Below the pieces are notes generated by a model. The model saw only the letters and a program-made list of their open reading frames with translations. It had not been told where the DNA came from and did no database searches. From Paeniglutamicibacter cryotolerans (lineage in GTDB: Bacteria; Actinomycetota; Actinomycetes; Actinomycetales; Micrococcaceae): a stretch of 64,000 bases of DNA. Shown here piece by piece: positions 7,551 through 17,301 of the stretch (position 1 is its first letter; each line of letters begins with the position of its first letter). The translations under genes were made by a program, and so were the position numbers. The stretch covers positions 434,001-498,000 of the forward strand of contig NZ_JACHVS010000001.1 of the NCBI RefSeq assembly GCF_014190875.1, in the 5' to 3' direction.

Positions 7551-9383
7551 ATGAAGCAGTACCAGGCCGGGACGCGAGACACCGGACGCTCGAGCACCTC
7601 CAGCTGGCGCCGGCTGGGAGGGTTCGTCAAGCCCATCCTGCCCCGCCTCCTCATGGGCTTCATCTGCGCCATGGGCGCCGGCGTGGTGGCCCTGGCCATC
7701 CCACAGGTGCTCAGCTCCCTGGTCAATACCGTGCTCTATCCCGGCGGCGACGCAGCGGCACTGCGCAGCACCGTCCTGCTCATCACCCTGCTCGGCATCG
7801 CCGAGGCGCTGCTGGTCTTCATGCGCCGGGTCTTCGTGATCACCCCCGCCGCCCGGTTGGAAACGCAGCTGCGGGTCGGCTTCTTCAGGCACCTGCAACA
7901 GCTCCCCGTCTCCTTCCACGACAAGTGGGGCTCCGGACAACTGCTTTCGCGCTCGATGTCAGACCTCAGCCTGCTGCGGCGCTGGCTGGCCTTCGGCGCC
8001 GTCATGCTCGTGGTCGCCACGGTGACGGTGGTACTCGGCCTGGCCCTGATGTTCTCCAGCAACTGGGTCCTGGGCGCCATCTACCTGGCCGGGGCGGTGC
8101 CGATCACCGTGCGCGCCTATCGTTTCCGCAATGTCTTCCGCACAGCCAGCCGGCTCTCGCAGGACCAGGCCGGCGACCTCGCCACCGCGGTGGAGGAATC
8201 GGTCCACGGCATCCGCGTCATCAAGGCCTTCGGCCGCTCCCGGCATATGCTCGACGGATTTGCGCGCCAGGCCCACGAGCTGCGCAGCACCGAGATCGGC
8301 AAGGCCCGCTCGCTCTCGAACTTCCTGGCCTTCGTGGTGTCGGTTCCCCAGATCACCCTCGCGCTGGGCCTGCTGGCTGGCATCTGGCTCACCGTCCAGG
8401 GCCAGCTGACCGTCGGCGGCCTGGTTGCCTACTTCGCCACGGCAGCCGTCCTTGCGGGACCGGTGGAAGGCATCGGCATGTTGCTGGGCATGACGCTGAC
8501 CACCAAGACCGCCCTAGACCGGCACTTCGAGGTACTCGACGCCCCCAACACCATTGCCTCCCCCGCCGCCCCGATGGCCCCGGTGCGCCAGCTCGGGGCC
8601 CTGGAGTTCCACGACGTCACCTACTCCTACCCCGAGGCTCCGGCTGGCGGCATCCCGGTACTGCGCGGGCTGAATCTGCGGCTTGAGCCCGGCGAGACCA
8701 TGGCGCTGGTCGGCGCCACCGGCTCGGGCAAGTCGACGCTGCTGCAGCTGGTGCCCCGGCTCTACGAGGCAACCTCGGGCGCCGTGCGTATCGACGGGGT
8801 CGACGTGCGCGACTACGATCTCCGCGTGCTGCGCTCCGTCGTGTCCGTCGCCTTCGAGGACACCACGCTGTTCTCCGCCTCGATCAGGGAGAACGTGATG
8901 CTCGGAGCCCAGCCCGAACCCGGCCGCGACCCCGAGCAGGTGCTCGCCGAGGCCCTCGAAACGGCGCAGGGCGGCTTTGTCCATTCCCTGCCCGAAGGCC
9001 TGGACACGGTCATCGGCGAGGAGGGCCTCTCGCTCTCCGGCGGCCAGCGTCAGCGCCTGGCACTGGCCCGGGCCATCGCCGCGCGGCCGCGGATACTGGT
9101 GCTCGACGACCCGCTCTCTGCGCTCGATGTGAACACCGAGGAACTGGTCACTGCCGCGCTGCGCAGGGTGCTGGCCGGAACCACCACGCTGATCGTTGCC
9201 CACCGCCCCTCCACCGTCGCGCTGGCCGACCGCGTGGCCCTGCTGCGCGACGGGGGCATCGAAGACGTGGGAACCCACGCCGAACTGCTCCACCGCAGCG
9301 AGCACTACCGACACATCATTTCCAGCCCGGCACCCTCGCCCTCCCTCGAGGACCTGCTCGAAGAAACGGATTCGAAGGCATGA
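7551..9383 (+). CDS. ABC exporter half-transporter with degenerate catalytic site
   Basis: 610-residue type IV (ABC-B) half-transporter: about six membrane helices in residues 25-320 and a nucleotide-binding domain after 350. Walker A is GATGSGKST (388-396) and the signature LSGGQ (495-499) is canonical. The Walker B end reads LDDP with Asp520 in place of the catalytic Glu, and the Q-loop position is Glu436 (AFED) rather than Gln. It therefore looks like the non-catalytic half of a heterodimer with the next gene, which it overlaps by ATGA. ATG at 7551 is preferred over TTG at 7512, which would fall at the predicted transcription start. The substrate is unknown: drugs, lipids and peptides are all possible. 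Confidence 0.9.
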   Translation: MKQYQAGTRDTGRSSTSSWRRLGGFVKPILPRLLMGFICAMGAGVVALAIPQVLSSLVNTVLYPGGDAAALRSTVLLITLLGIAEALLVFMRRVFVITPAARLETQLRVGFFRHLQQLPVSFHDKWGSGQLLSRSMSDLSLLRRWLAFGAVMLVVATVTVVLGLALMFSSNWVLGAIYLAGAVPITVRAYRFRNVFRTASRLSQDQAGDLATAVEESVHGIRVIKAFGRSRHMLDGFARQAHELRSTEIGKARSLSNFLAFVVSVPQITLALGLLAGIWLTVQGQLTVGGLVAYFATAAVLAGPVEGIGMLLGMTLTTKTALDRHFEVLDAPNTIASPAAPMAPVRQLGALEFHDVTYSYPEAPAGGIPVLRGLNLRLEPGETMALVGATGSGKSTLLQLVPRLYEATSGAVRIDGVDVRDYDLRVLRSVVSVAFEDTTLFSASIRENVMLGAQPEPGRDPEQVLAEALETAQGGFVHSLPEGLDTVIGEEGLSLSGGQRQRLALARAIAARPRILVLDDPLSALDVNTEELVTAALRRVLAGTTTLIVAHRPSTVALADRVALLRDGGIEDVGTHAELLHRSEHYRHIISSPAPSPSLEDLLEETDSKA

Positions 9384-11188
9384 GCACGGGATACGGCGTT
9401 TCCAACGAAGACGACATCGACTTGGGCAAGACCGAGCGCCTGCGCGTGCGCCGACGCTCCATGGCCCTGCTGGCCTCGCTGGCCTCCCCGCTGCATCGGA
9501 TGCTCTGGCTGACGGTGGTGCTCGTGGTCATCTCCAACGCAGCCCAAGCCGCCTTCCCGCTGGTCATCGCGTGGGCCATCGACTGGGCGCTGCCCGCCCT
9601 GATCTCCAACAACCCGGTCCCGCTGGGCATCGCCTCCGGCGCGTACCTGGTCTCTGCCGTCATCGCCGGGGTGCTGCTGGGCTGGTACAACCTCTGCACC
9701 GCCAAGGTCAGCCAGGCCATGCTGCTTGACCTGCGCCTGCGCGTGTTCCGGCACACGCAGCGGCTCAGCCTGGAGTTCCACGAGAAATACACCTCAGGAC
9801 GGATCATCTCCCGGCAGACCTCGGACCTCGAGACGCTGCGCGAGCTGTTGGACCAAGGAGTCTCCCAGCTGGTCTCGGGCATCTTCTTCATCCTTTTCAC
9901 ACTGATCAGCATCTTCGTGCTCGACTGGCGCAGCGGGCTGATAGCTACGGCTGCGGGCATCCCGATCACCGTGCTGTTCATCTGGTACCAGAAGCGTTCC
10001 GAACTGGTCTACCGCGAGTCCCGGGTCGTTTCTGCCCGGCTGATCGGCTCGTTCGTGGAGACCATGACCGGGATCCGGGCCGTCAAGGCCTTCCGCCGCG
10101 AGAGCGCGAACGACGAGTCCTACGCCCGGCTGGCCGGCGAGTACCGGGAGAACTCGATCCGCTCGATCAACCTGTTCGGCGTGCTGCAGCCGGGCTTGGT
10201 ACTCATCGGCAACCTGACTGTCGCTGCCGTCCTGCTCACCGGCGGCTTCCGCGTGCTGGACGGCTCACTGGCCGTGGGCACGCTGGTGGCGCTGCTGCTT
10301 GCCTCCAAACGGGTCTTCCAGCCGGTGGAGAACATCGCCATGTTCTATTCGTCGCTGCAGGCGGCCACCGCTGCGCTGGAGAAGGTCTCGGGGCTGCTCG
10401 AGGAAGATCCGGGCGTCGTTGAGCCTGAGCACCCGGGGCGGCTCGAGGTGGCGCACGGTGCCATCGATTTCACCGGCGCTGTCTTCGGCTACGGCGACGG
10501 GCCGGTGGTGATGGAGCGCTTCGACCTGAGCATCCCCGCCGGGCAGACGGTTGCCGTGGTCGGCCCGACGGGGGCCGGCAAATCGACCCTCGCCAAGCTG
10601 ATCGCCCGCTTCTACGACCTGCGTTCGGGATCGCTGACGCTGGACTCGGTGCCGATCAGCCAGTTGGCCAACGCCGACCTGCGACGCCACGTGGTCATGG
10701 TGACCCAGGAGGCGTTCCTCTTCTCCGGCTCGGTGGGCGAGAATATCGCCCTCGGCCGTCCCGGGGCCTCGGACGAGGAGATCGTCCTGGCCGCCCGGGC
10801 CGTCGGCGCCCACGAATTCATCTCATCGCTGCCCGAGGGCTACGACACCGACGTGAACAAGCGCGGCGGCCGGGTCTCGGCCGGACAGCGCCAGCTGATC
10901 TCCTTCGCCCGCGCCTTCTTGGCAGATCCGGCGGTGCTCATCCTGGACGAGGCCACGTCCTCGCTCGACCTGCCCAGCGAGCGGGCGGTCCAGCGCGGGC
11001 TGGAAACGCTGCTGGGCAACCGCACGGCGCTGATCATCGCGCACCGGCTCTCCACGGTGGAAACGGCGGACCGCGTGCTGGTGGTCGATGGCGGGAGAAT
11101 CGTCGAGGATGGAAGCCCGGCCGAACTGGTGGCCGCCGGAGGGCGTTTCGCCCGGCTGCATGGTGCTTGGAAGGACTCGTTGAGTTGA
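9380..11188 (+). CDS. ABC exporter half-transporter, catalytic partner
   Basis: 602-residue ABC-B half-transporter with six predicted membrane helices in residues 28-320. Walker A is GPTGAGKST (395-403), the Q-loop is VTQ with Gln443, and Walker B ends LDEAT with catalytic Glu524. Its signature is VSAGQ (499-503) instead of LSGGQ. The composite site made of its own Walker motifs and the partner's LSGGQ is intact, while the other site (partner Asp520 plus this VSAGQ) is degenerate. This is the known arrangement of asymmetric heterodimeric exporters such as TM287/288. It overlaps the first gene by four bases. Confidence 0.92.
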   Translation: MSTGYGVSNEDDIDLGKTERLRVRRRSMALLASLASPLHRMLWLTVVLVVISNAAQAAFPLVIAWAIDWALPALISNNPVPLGIASGAYLVSAVIAGVLLGWYNLCTAKVSQAMLLDLRLRVFRHTQRLSLEFHEKYTSGRIISRQTSDLETLRELLDQGVSQLVSGIFFILFTLISIFVLDWRSGLIATAAGIPITVLFIWYQKRSELVYRESRVVSARLIGSFVETMTGIRAVKAFRRESANDESYARLAGEYRENSIRSINLFGVLQPGLVLIGNLTVAAVLLTGGFRVLDGSLAVGTLVALLLASKRVFQPVENIAMFYSSLQAATAALEKVSGLLEEDPGVVEPEHPGRLEVAHGAIDFTGAVFGYGDGPVVMERFDLSIPAGQTVAVVGPTGAGKSTLAKLIARFYDLRSGSLTLDSVPISQLANADLRRHVVMVTQEAFLFSGSVGENIALGRPGASDEEIVLAARAVGAHEFISSLPEGYDTDVNKRGGRVSAGQRQLISFARAFLADPAVLILDEATSSLDLPSERAVQRGLETLLGNRTALIIAHRLSTVETADRVLVVDGGRIVEDGSPAELVAAGGRFARLHGAWKDSLS

Positions 11189-11225
11189 GCTCAGGAAGCC
11201 GGCCAAACCCCTAGCTAAATACTTA

Positions 11226-11249
11226 ACACATGAAGTAAATTCAGTGTGT
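11226..11249 (+). promoter_or_regulatory. Imperfect palindrome upstream of the HTH-TPR regulator
   Basis: ACACA (11226-11230) with GAA (11232-11234) mirrors TTC (11240-11242) with TGTGT (11245-11249), with one extra base in the right arm. It lies in the 137-base AT-richer gap between the exporter and the regulator. It is a candidate operator, possibly for the regulator itself. Confidence 0.35.
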
Positions 11250-11325
11250 ACCCGTTAGTCAAACGCGGCTGAGGTGCGGCTAAGCAATTCAGATAGCCGT
11301 CCCGGTCCACAATCCAGGAGTGTCA

Positions 11326-12564
11326 GTGGGCATCAAGTTCGGTGAGAAACTACGCAAGGCGCGCATCGATAGCCAACTTACGCAATCGCAATTGGGTGCC
11401 GGAAAGTACTCAACGAGCTACATTTCACTGCTGGAAACGGGAAGTCGCGAACCCACCCAGGAGATCATCGACGAGCTGTCGGCACGGCTGGGCATGGACC
11501 GCGAAACCATGGACTCATGGAATACCCCGGTCTCCCGGGACGAGGCCGAGTACGTGTTGCTCGAGCACCGGGCACGGCAGTCCTTCACCGCACGCGAATA
11601 CGCCGACGCCGAGGCGACAGCCACCGAGGCCGCCCACATAGCGCTGCGGCTGAAGAACTCCAGCGCCTGGTGGAACATGATGTTCCTGCGCGCCGAATCC
11701 CTGCGCGACCAGGGCAAGCTGCAGGACTGCCGGGATACGGCCCTGGAAATCACCACCCACCCGCTGACCGGCGAGTCGGTGGCGCTGACGGTGCGTGCCG
11801 AAACGCTGCTGGGCAACGCCTACCTTGGCCAGGGCAAGCTGCACCTAGCGGTCGAACACGCGCTCAATGCCGTGGAGAACGGGCGTGCGCTGCCGCCGGA
11901 CTCGATGATCTACATCTCCGCGCTCTTCGTGCTCATCGCCTCGCTGGCCGAATCGGGCCAGCTCGAAGCGGCCTGGGAACACTGCGCCGCGCTCGGCGCC
12001 GCAGTGGCGGACGGGGCTCCGCGGCAGACGGCGGGCAACGCCTATTGGGCCATCGGAAACGTCGCCTTCAAGCGCCAGGACATCGCCGCCGGACTCGAAT
12101 ACCACCAGCTGGCCAGCGAGCGGCTCCTTCCCGCCAGCGACCTGGAGCTGTGGGCCAGGTTCAACAAGGCCTCGGCCTCGATGCGGCTCAGCGCCGGCGT
12201 GATCGACCCGGGCACGTTGGCCTGCATCGAGAAGGCCGAGCTGGCCATGAGCATCATCGACGAGGACCGCGGCAACGACCTCGACCTGGTCCTGATCCGC
12301 GCGCGCTGGCTGCACCTGAACGGCAAGCCGGACCAGTCGCTGGAGCGCATTGAATCGGTCTCCGGGCGCAGCGCCGAGATGTCCAGCCTGCAACTGGGCG
12401 AGATCCAGCTGCTCACGGCCCGCTGCCTGGTATCGCTCGGGCGCGGCGACGAGGCCATGGGCCATCTGACCCGGGCCCAACAGACCTTCGCCACCGCAGG
12501 CGCCCCGAACCGGGCCTCGCTGGCCATCGAGCTCGCCACCGAGCTGCGCGCCTCGATCAGGTAG
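11326..12564 (+). CDS. XRE-family regulator with C-terminal TPR-like helical domain
   Basis: 412-residue protein. Residues 1-65 are a Cro/CI helix-turn-helix (FGEKLRKARIDSQLTQSQLG, then ISLLETGSREPT). The rest is entirely helical with repeated A-x3-A-type segments about 35-40 residues apart, resembling TPR repeats. That architecture is shared with RRNPP-type peptide-sensing regulators, but ligand binding here is only a possibility. GTG at 11326 is chosen because AGGAG at 11316-11320 is spaced five bases from it; the earlier GTG at 11320 overlaps that site. It follows the ABC exporter pair on the same strand after 137 bases. The specific targets are unknown. Confidence 0.85.
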   Translation: MGIKFGEKLRKARIDSQLTQSQLGAGKYSTSYISLLETGSREPTQEIIDELSARLGMDRETMDSWNTPVSRDEAEYVLLEHRARQSFTAREYADAEATATEAAHIALRLKNSSAWWNMMFLRAESLRDQGKLQDCRDTALEITTHPLTGESVALTVRAETLLGNAYLGQGKLHLAVEHALNAVENGRALPPDSMIYISALFVLIASLAESGQLEAAWEHCAALGAAVADGAPRQTAGNAYWAIGNVAFKRQDIAAGLEYHQLASERLLPASDLELWARFNKASASMRLSAGVIDPGTLACIEKAELAMSIIDEDRGNDLDLVLIRARWLHLNGKPDQSLERIESVSGRSAEMSSLQLGEIQLLTARCLVSLGRGDEAMGHLTRAQQTFATAGAPNRASLAIELATELRASIR

Positions 12565-12577
12565 CCAGCGGACAAAA

Positions 12578-12620
12578 GGCCCCTGCCCACCCAACCGCCG
12601 GGGTTGGGTGGGCAGGGGCC
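12578..12620. terminator. 19-bp stem terminator shared by regulator and purC
   Basis: GGCCCCTGCCCACCCAACC (12578-12596) pairs perfectly with 12602-12620 around a five-base loop. On the minus strand the stem is followed by TTTTGTCC, giving an intrinsic terminator for purC. On the plus strand it ends the regulator gene without a U-tract. Confidence 0.9.
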
Positions 12621-12639
12621 CCGGGTGGGCGCCAGCGAC

Positions 12640-13541
<902 letters not shown>

Positions 13542-13542
<1 letters not shown>

Positions 13543-14828
13543 TAGTAGTTTCCTCCGGTCAGCACGATCTGGCCGTTGGCGGCCTTCAGTGCGATGTCGG
13601 TGCGGTGCTGGGCACCCTTGAAGCTGATGGCCTCCACCCCGGTGTAGGCGGTGGTGCGAGCCGAGTGCAGGTCAGTGCCGAGTCCGACGACTGCCAGCAC
13701 GCGCCCGCCGGCGGTGACGACGTTGCCCTCGGCGTCCGATGAGGTGCCCGCATGGAGTACCGAGACGTGCTCGAGCGCCTCGGCCGCGTCGATGCCGGTG
13801 ATGACATCGCCCTTGGCCGGGTTCTCCGGGTAGTTCGCCGCGGCCATGACCACGCCGACCGCCGTCTCGTTGCGCCAGTGCAGCTGTTCGGCGTCATCGA
13901 GCGTGCCCTGGGCCGCCGCCAGCAGCAGCGGGCCCAGCGGGGTGCGCAGCCGGGCCAGCACCGCCTGGGTCTCCGGGTCGCCGAAGCGCGCGTTGAATTC
14001 GATGACGCGGATGCCGCGGCTGGTCAGGGCCAGGCCGCAGTACAGCACGCCGACGAACGGCGTGCCGCGGTTTTCCATGTCTCGGATGGTCGGGTAGGCG
14101 ACGCGCTCCATGACCTCGTCGACGAAGCCGGCGGGCAGCCACGGCAGCGGGCTGTATGCGCCCATGCCACCGGTGTTCGGTCCCTCGTCGTTGTCGAAGA
14201 TGCGCTTGAAGTCCTGGGCCGGGGCCAGCGGGACCGCATGCTTGCCATCGGAAATCACGAACAGCGAGACCTCGGGTCCGTCGAGGAACTCCTCGATGAC
14301 CACCGTGCCGCCTGCTTCGAAGCAGACATTCGCGTGGGCCAGGGCCTCGGCGCGGTCGGAGGTGACCACCACTCCCTTGCCGGCGGCCAAGCCGTCGTCC
14401 TTCACCACGTACGGGGCACCGAACGCGTCGAGCGCGTCTGCTGCCTCGGCCTCGGTGGTCGCGACGCGGGCCATCGCAGTGGGAACCCCGGCCTCGGCCA
14501 TCACCGACTTGGCGAAGGCCTTCGAGGCCTCCAGCTGGGCCGCCGCCTTCGACGGGCCGAAGACCGCGAAGCCGGCCGCCGTGAGCACGTCCGAAACGCC
14601 CGCTGCGAGCGGGGCTTCGGGTCCGATGATCACCAGCTCCGGGGACAATTCCCGGGCCAGGGCCAGCACGGCCTCCGGGTCCTGGGCGTCCACAGCATGG
14701 ACGGGAACGTCACGGGCGATGCCGGCGTTGCCGGGCGCGCAGTGCAATTCGCTAACGTAGGGGTCCGCCATCAAAGCGCGGATCAGGGCGTGTTCGCGGC
14801 CGCCGGGGCCAATAACGAGTACCTTCAC
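13542..14828 (-). CDS. purD: Phosphoribosylamine-glycine ligase (GAR synthetase)
   Basis: 428-residue ATP-grasp enzyme making GAR from phosphoribosylamine and glycine. The N-terminal segment is VLVIGPGGREHAL, the ATP-grasp core is VVKDDGLAAGKGV, and the conserved FNARFGDPETQ and DEGPNTGGMGAYSP motifs are present. The start is GTG at 14828; TAGGCT lies eight bases upstream on the same strand, so the transcript may have almost no leader. It is divergent from the methyltransferase gene. It forms a two-gene operon with purC, separate from purF-purM on the other strand. Confidence 0.97.
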
Positions 14829-14867
14829 GAGACTTAAGCCTACCGGAGGCGCGCCGACCGATCCCGT

Positions 14868-14895
14868 TTGCTACAACGGCCCCCGCACGTAGGCT
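14868..14895 (+). promoter_or_regulatory. Promoter of the methyltransferase gene
   Basis: TTGCTA (14868-14873), a 16-base spacer and TAGGCT (14890-14895). The -10 ends six bases before the ATG at 14902, so the transcript probably begins at the start codon. Confidence 0.5.
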
Positions 14896-14901
14896 GGAGG
14901 C

Positions 14902-15516
14902 ATGCGTAAAGAAACCCTGTGGGAGGCGCAAGTACGCGCCAATCCCGGCCATTCCCAGTGGTACATCGACCGCTTCGCCGCACTGCGCGCCGAGGGTGCC
15001 GACCTGCACGGGGAGGCCCGGCTGATCGATGCGATGGTCCCCCGCGGCGCTTCCATCCTGGATGCCGGCTGCGGCCCGGGCCGCGTCGGCGGGGAACTCG
15101 CCGCCCGCGGGCACCGGGTCACCGGCGTGGACGTCGACCCGGTCCTGGTCAACCAGGCCCGCACCGACTTCCCGAACGCACGCTGGGAGGTCGGGGACCT
15201 GAGCGAGTTGGACCTGCCCGACGAGCGCGATCCCGGCTTCGAGCTGATCGTCTGCGCCGGCAACGTGCTCACTTTCCTGGCCGAGGGCACTTCCGGCACG
15301 GTATTGGAGCGCTTCGCCGCGCACCTGGCCCCCACCGGACGCCTGGTTACCGCCTTTGGCACGTCGCGCGGATATGCCCCGGAAACCTTCCTTGCCGATG
15401 CGCGGGCGGCGAACCTGGTCGTCGATTCGCTGCATTCGACCTGGGATCTACGGCCCTACAAGGAAGACTCGGACTTCCTGGTGGCCATCCTCGCTCCCTC
15501 CGGCATCGTAGGCTGA
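14902..15516 (+). CDS. Class I SAM-dependent methyltransferase
   Basis: 204-residue Rossmann-fold methyltransferase. Motif I is ILDAGCGPGRVGGEL (about residues 53-67), followed by the acidic residue of motif II in VTGVDVD, the motif near FELIVCAGNVLTFL, and a GRLVTAF strand. The substrate is not deducible: the short C-terminal half offers no recognisable specificity domain. The start at 14902 follows a TANNNT hexamer by six bases. It is followed by the asparaginase gene after five bases and shares the block between the two purine operons. Confidence 0.85.
   Translation: MRKETLWEAQVRANPGHSQWYIDRFAALRAEGADLHGEARLIDAMVPRGASILDAGCGPGRVGGELAARGHRVTGVDVDPVLVNQARTDFPNARWEVGDLSELDLPDERDPGFELIVCAGNVLTFLAEGTSGTVLERFAAHLAPTGRLVTAFGTSRGYAPETFLADARAANLVVDSLHSTWDLRPYKEDSDFLVAILAPSGIVG
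15509..15514 (+). promoter_or_regulatory. -10 hexamer before the asparaginase gene
   Basis: TAGGCT at 15509-15514 overlaps the methyltransferase stop and lies seven bases before the next ATG. It is the same hexamer and nearly the same spacing as at 14890. It may give a separate leaderless asparaginase transcript. Confidence 0.4.
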
Positions 15517-15521
15517 GTCCC

Positions 15522-16529
15522 ATGCCAGAAACCTTCAGCTCGGCGGCTGCCGAGGAACTCATCGTCGTGGACCGCAACGGGTTCGTCGAGTCGCGCCATT
15601 CGGGCTCCGCCGTCGTGGTGAACGCCGCCGGGGAAACCGTCATCGTCCTGGGCGACGGACTCACCCCGATCTTCCCGCGCTCCTCGCTCAAGCCCTTCCA
15701 GGCCATCGCCTCGATGCAGCTCGGCGTGCCACTGCGCGGCGCCGAGGTGGCGCTGGCCTGCGCCAGCCACGTCGGCAGCGGTGAACACATGGATCTCGCC
15801 GCAACGATCCTGCACAAGGCGGGGCTCTCCCAGGACGACCTCCGCTGCCCCGCCGCCTGGCCCCGCGACGAGGCCACCCGCAACGAGCTGGTCCGCTCCG
15901 GGGCCCCCGCCTCGAAGCTCGCCTTCAACTGCTCCGGCAAGCACGCCGCCTTCCTGTGGGCCTGCACCGAGAACGGCTGGGATACCGCAAGCTACCTCGA
16001 TCCATCCCACCCCGTGCAGCAGCGGGTGGTGGAGGTCATCGAAGAATACTCCGGCGAGGAGCTCGCGTTCCTGGCAGTCGACGGCTGCGGCGCACCCGCC
16101 CCCGCATTGTCACTGGCCGGGTTGGCCCGGGCGTTCTCGAAGCTCGCCCTGGCACCCGGGAACAAGGGTGCCGACGCGCGCGCGGCCACCGTCGCCACAG
16201 CCATGCTCGACTACCCCTGGGCCGTCCACGGCCACGGGCAGGAGAACACGGTGGTCATGGAGGATCTGGGCGTGCTGGCCAAACTCGGCGCCGAGGGCGT
16301 CATCGGCATGGCCGCCCCGGACGGAACCGCTGTGGCCGTGAAGATGCTCGATGGCAACACCCGCGGAACCACGCTGCTGGGCCTGACCCTGCTGGCGCAG
16401 ACCGGCGCCATCCCCGTCGAGGCCCTGGCTTCCGTGCTGGCTAAGGTGCTGCCCCCGGTCATGGGCGGGTCGGTCAAGGTCGGGTCGGTGCGCCTCGCCG
16501 CACCGGTGCTGGCGCTGCTGGACCGCTAA
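15522..16529 (+). CDS. L-asparaginase of the Rhizobium etli (metal-binding) family
   Basis: 335-residue hydrolase of the asparaginase family typified by R. etli AnsA, unrelated in sequence to E. coli AnsB. The serine-lysine pair sits in RSSLKPF (Ser54, Lys57), and a second serine in CASHVGSG (Ser82). Putative zinc ligands are Cys137 and Lys140 in FNCSGKHA, and Cys189 in VDGCGAP, matching the published metal site of that family. It would release ammonia from asparagine, feeding aspartate to purC. The start at 15522 has no Shine-Dalgarno but a TAGGCT seven bases upstream. It is followed two bases later by the sterol-carrier-like gene. Confidence 0.88.
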   Translation: MPETFSSAAAEELIVVDRNGFVESRHSGSAVVVNAAGETVIVLGDGLTPIFPRSSLKPFQAIASMQLGVPLRGAEVALACASHVGSGEHMDLAATILHKAGLSQDDLRCPAAWPRDEATRNELVRSGAPASKLAFNCSGKHAAFLWACTENGWDTASYLDPSHPVQQRVVEVIEEYSGEELAFLAVDGCGAPAPALSLAGLARAFSKLALAPGNKGADARAATVATAMLDYPWAVHGHGQENTVVMEDLGVLAKLGAEGVIGMAAPDGTAVAVKMLDGNTRGTTLLGLTLLAQTGAIPVEALASVLAKVLPPVMGGSVKVGSVRLAAPVLALLDR

Positions 16530-16531
16530 CC

Positions 16532-16921
16532 ATGGGCATCAGGCGTCGCATCGACGCTGCGGACGGGGCGGCGGCCCTGGTGCGGTGGGCTCTCTGGGCG
16601 GATGCCGACCCGGTGCCGGAACCACTGCCGCGTCCGGTGCTCGCCATGGCGGTGCGCTTCACGCTGGAGGAACTGGCGGAGCGGGCCGAAGGCAATTCGG
16701 TGGAGGTGCGGGTTCCCCCGTTCGGTGTCACCCAATGCATCCCCGGGCCGCGGCATACCCGCGGCACCCCGCCCAACGTGGTGGAGCTCGCACCAGCCGT
16801 CTGGCTTGCGCTGGCCACCGGCCGCGCCGACTGGGCGGCAGAATCGGCAGCGGGAAGGGTTTCGGCCTCGGGGCTGCGCGCCGACCTGTCCGCGCTGCTG
16901 CCGCTCTTCGGTACCCTTTAA
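16532..16921 (+). CDS. Sterol-carrier-like (bacterial SCP) protein
   Basis: 129-residue protein resembling the bacterial SCP-type family of actinobacteria. Visible traits are a conserved VRFTLEELAERA helix, VEVRVPPFGVTQCI, HTRGTPPNVVEL and an ending that places the chain against a hydrophobic pocket (WLALATGRADW...SGLRADLSALLPLF). No enzyme residues are apparent. It may bind a lipid-like ligand. It starts two bases after the asparaginase stop and is probably co-transcribed. It is commonly found near purF in Micrococcaceae, which is remembered context rather than evidence of function. Confidence 0.75.
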   Translation: MGIRRRIDAADGAAALVRWALWADADPVPEPLPRPVLAMAVRFTLEELAERAEGNSVEVRVPPFGVTQCIPGPRHTRGTPPNVVELAPAVWLALATGRADWAAESAAGRVSASGLRADLSALLPLFGTL

Positions 16922-16924
16922 CAT

Positions 16925-17239
16925 ATGGATTCCACCCCGAACACCCCAGCGTCCGCCGCCCAGCCGGGTCCCATCGAGGTCACGGTGCACGCTTCGCCGC
17001 GCTTCTGGCCATTCATCTGCACCGGGGCGGCGATCGGACTGATCCTGGCCATCATCTCCGCCTATGCCAGTGCCGAATCGGCGGATTTCACCCGCGGCAC
17101 CATCGCGGCATTCCTCGGCACCGGGTTTGCTGCCGGAGGCGCATTTCTCGCCGGTATCGCGTATTTGATTGTGGATCGCGTCACACGTTCGCGCTCCCGC
17201 CGTGCCACAGCCCTGCCGTTGGGCGACTCCGAGGCCTAG
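16925..17239 (+). CDS. Small two-helix membrane protein
   Basis: 104-residue protein with a proline/alanine-rich start, two hydrophobic segments (about residues 28-50 and 59-83) separated by an acidic loop, and a basic tail RVTRSRSRR that should face the cytoplasm. No family signature is recognised. It begins three bases after the SCP-like gene and ends 62 bases before purF, which has its own promoter. Confidence 0.7.
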   Translation: MDSTPNTPASAAQPGPIEVTVHASPRFWPFICTGAAIGLILAIISAYASAESADFTRGTIAAFLGTGFAAGGAFLAGIAYLIVDRVTRSRSRRATALPLGDSEA

Positions 17240-17286
17240 ATCGCCGGGTTTTTCGACCGCCGGGAGCAAAGAGCACCGCCGGGCCG

Positions 17287-17295
17287 TGAGATAAT
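17287..17295 (+). promoter_or_regulatory. Extended -10 promoter of purF
   Basis: TGA followed by GATAAT (17290-17295) is an extended -10 element. Six bases later is the purF ATG and no Shine-Dalgarno intervenes, so purF mRNA is probably leaderless. Confidence 0.55.
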
Positions 17296-17301
17296 CAGTA
17301 C

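Noticed and set aside
11189..11325. Search for a small signalling peptide gene next to the HTH-TPR regulator
   Set aside because: Only an ATG-AAG-TAA triplet series and no hydrophobic short frame with a ribosome site were found.
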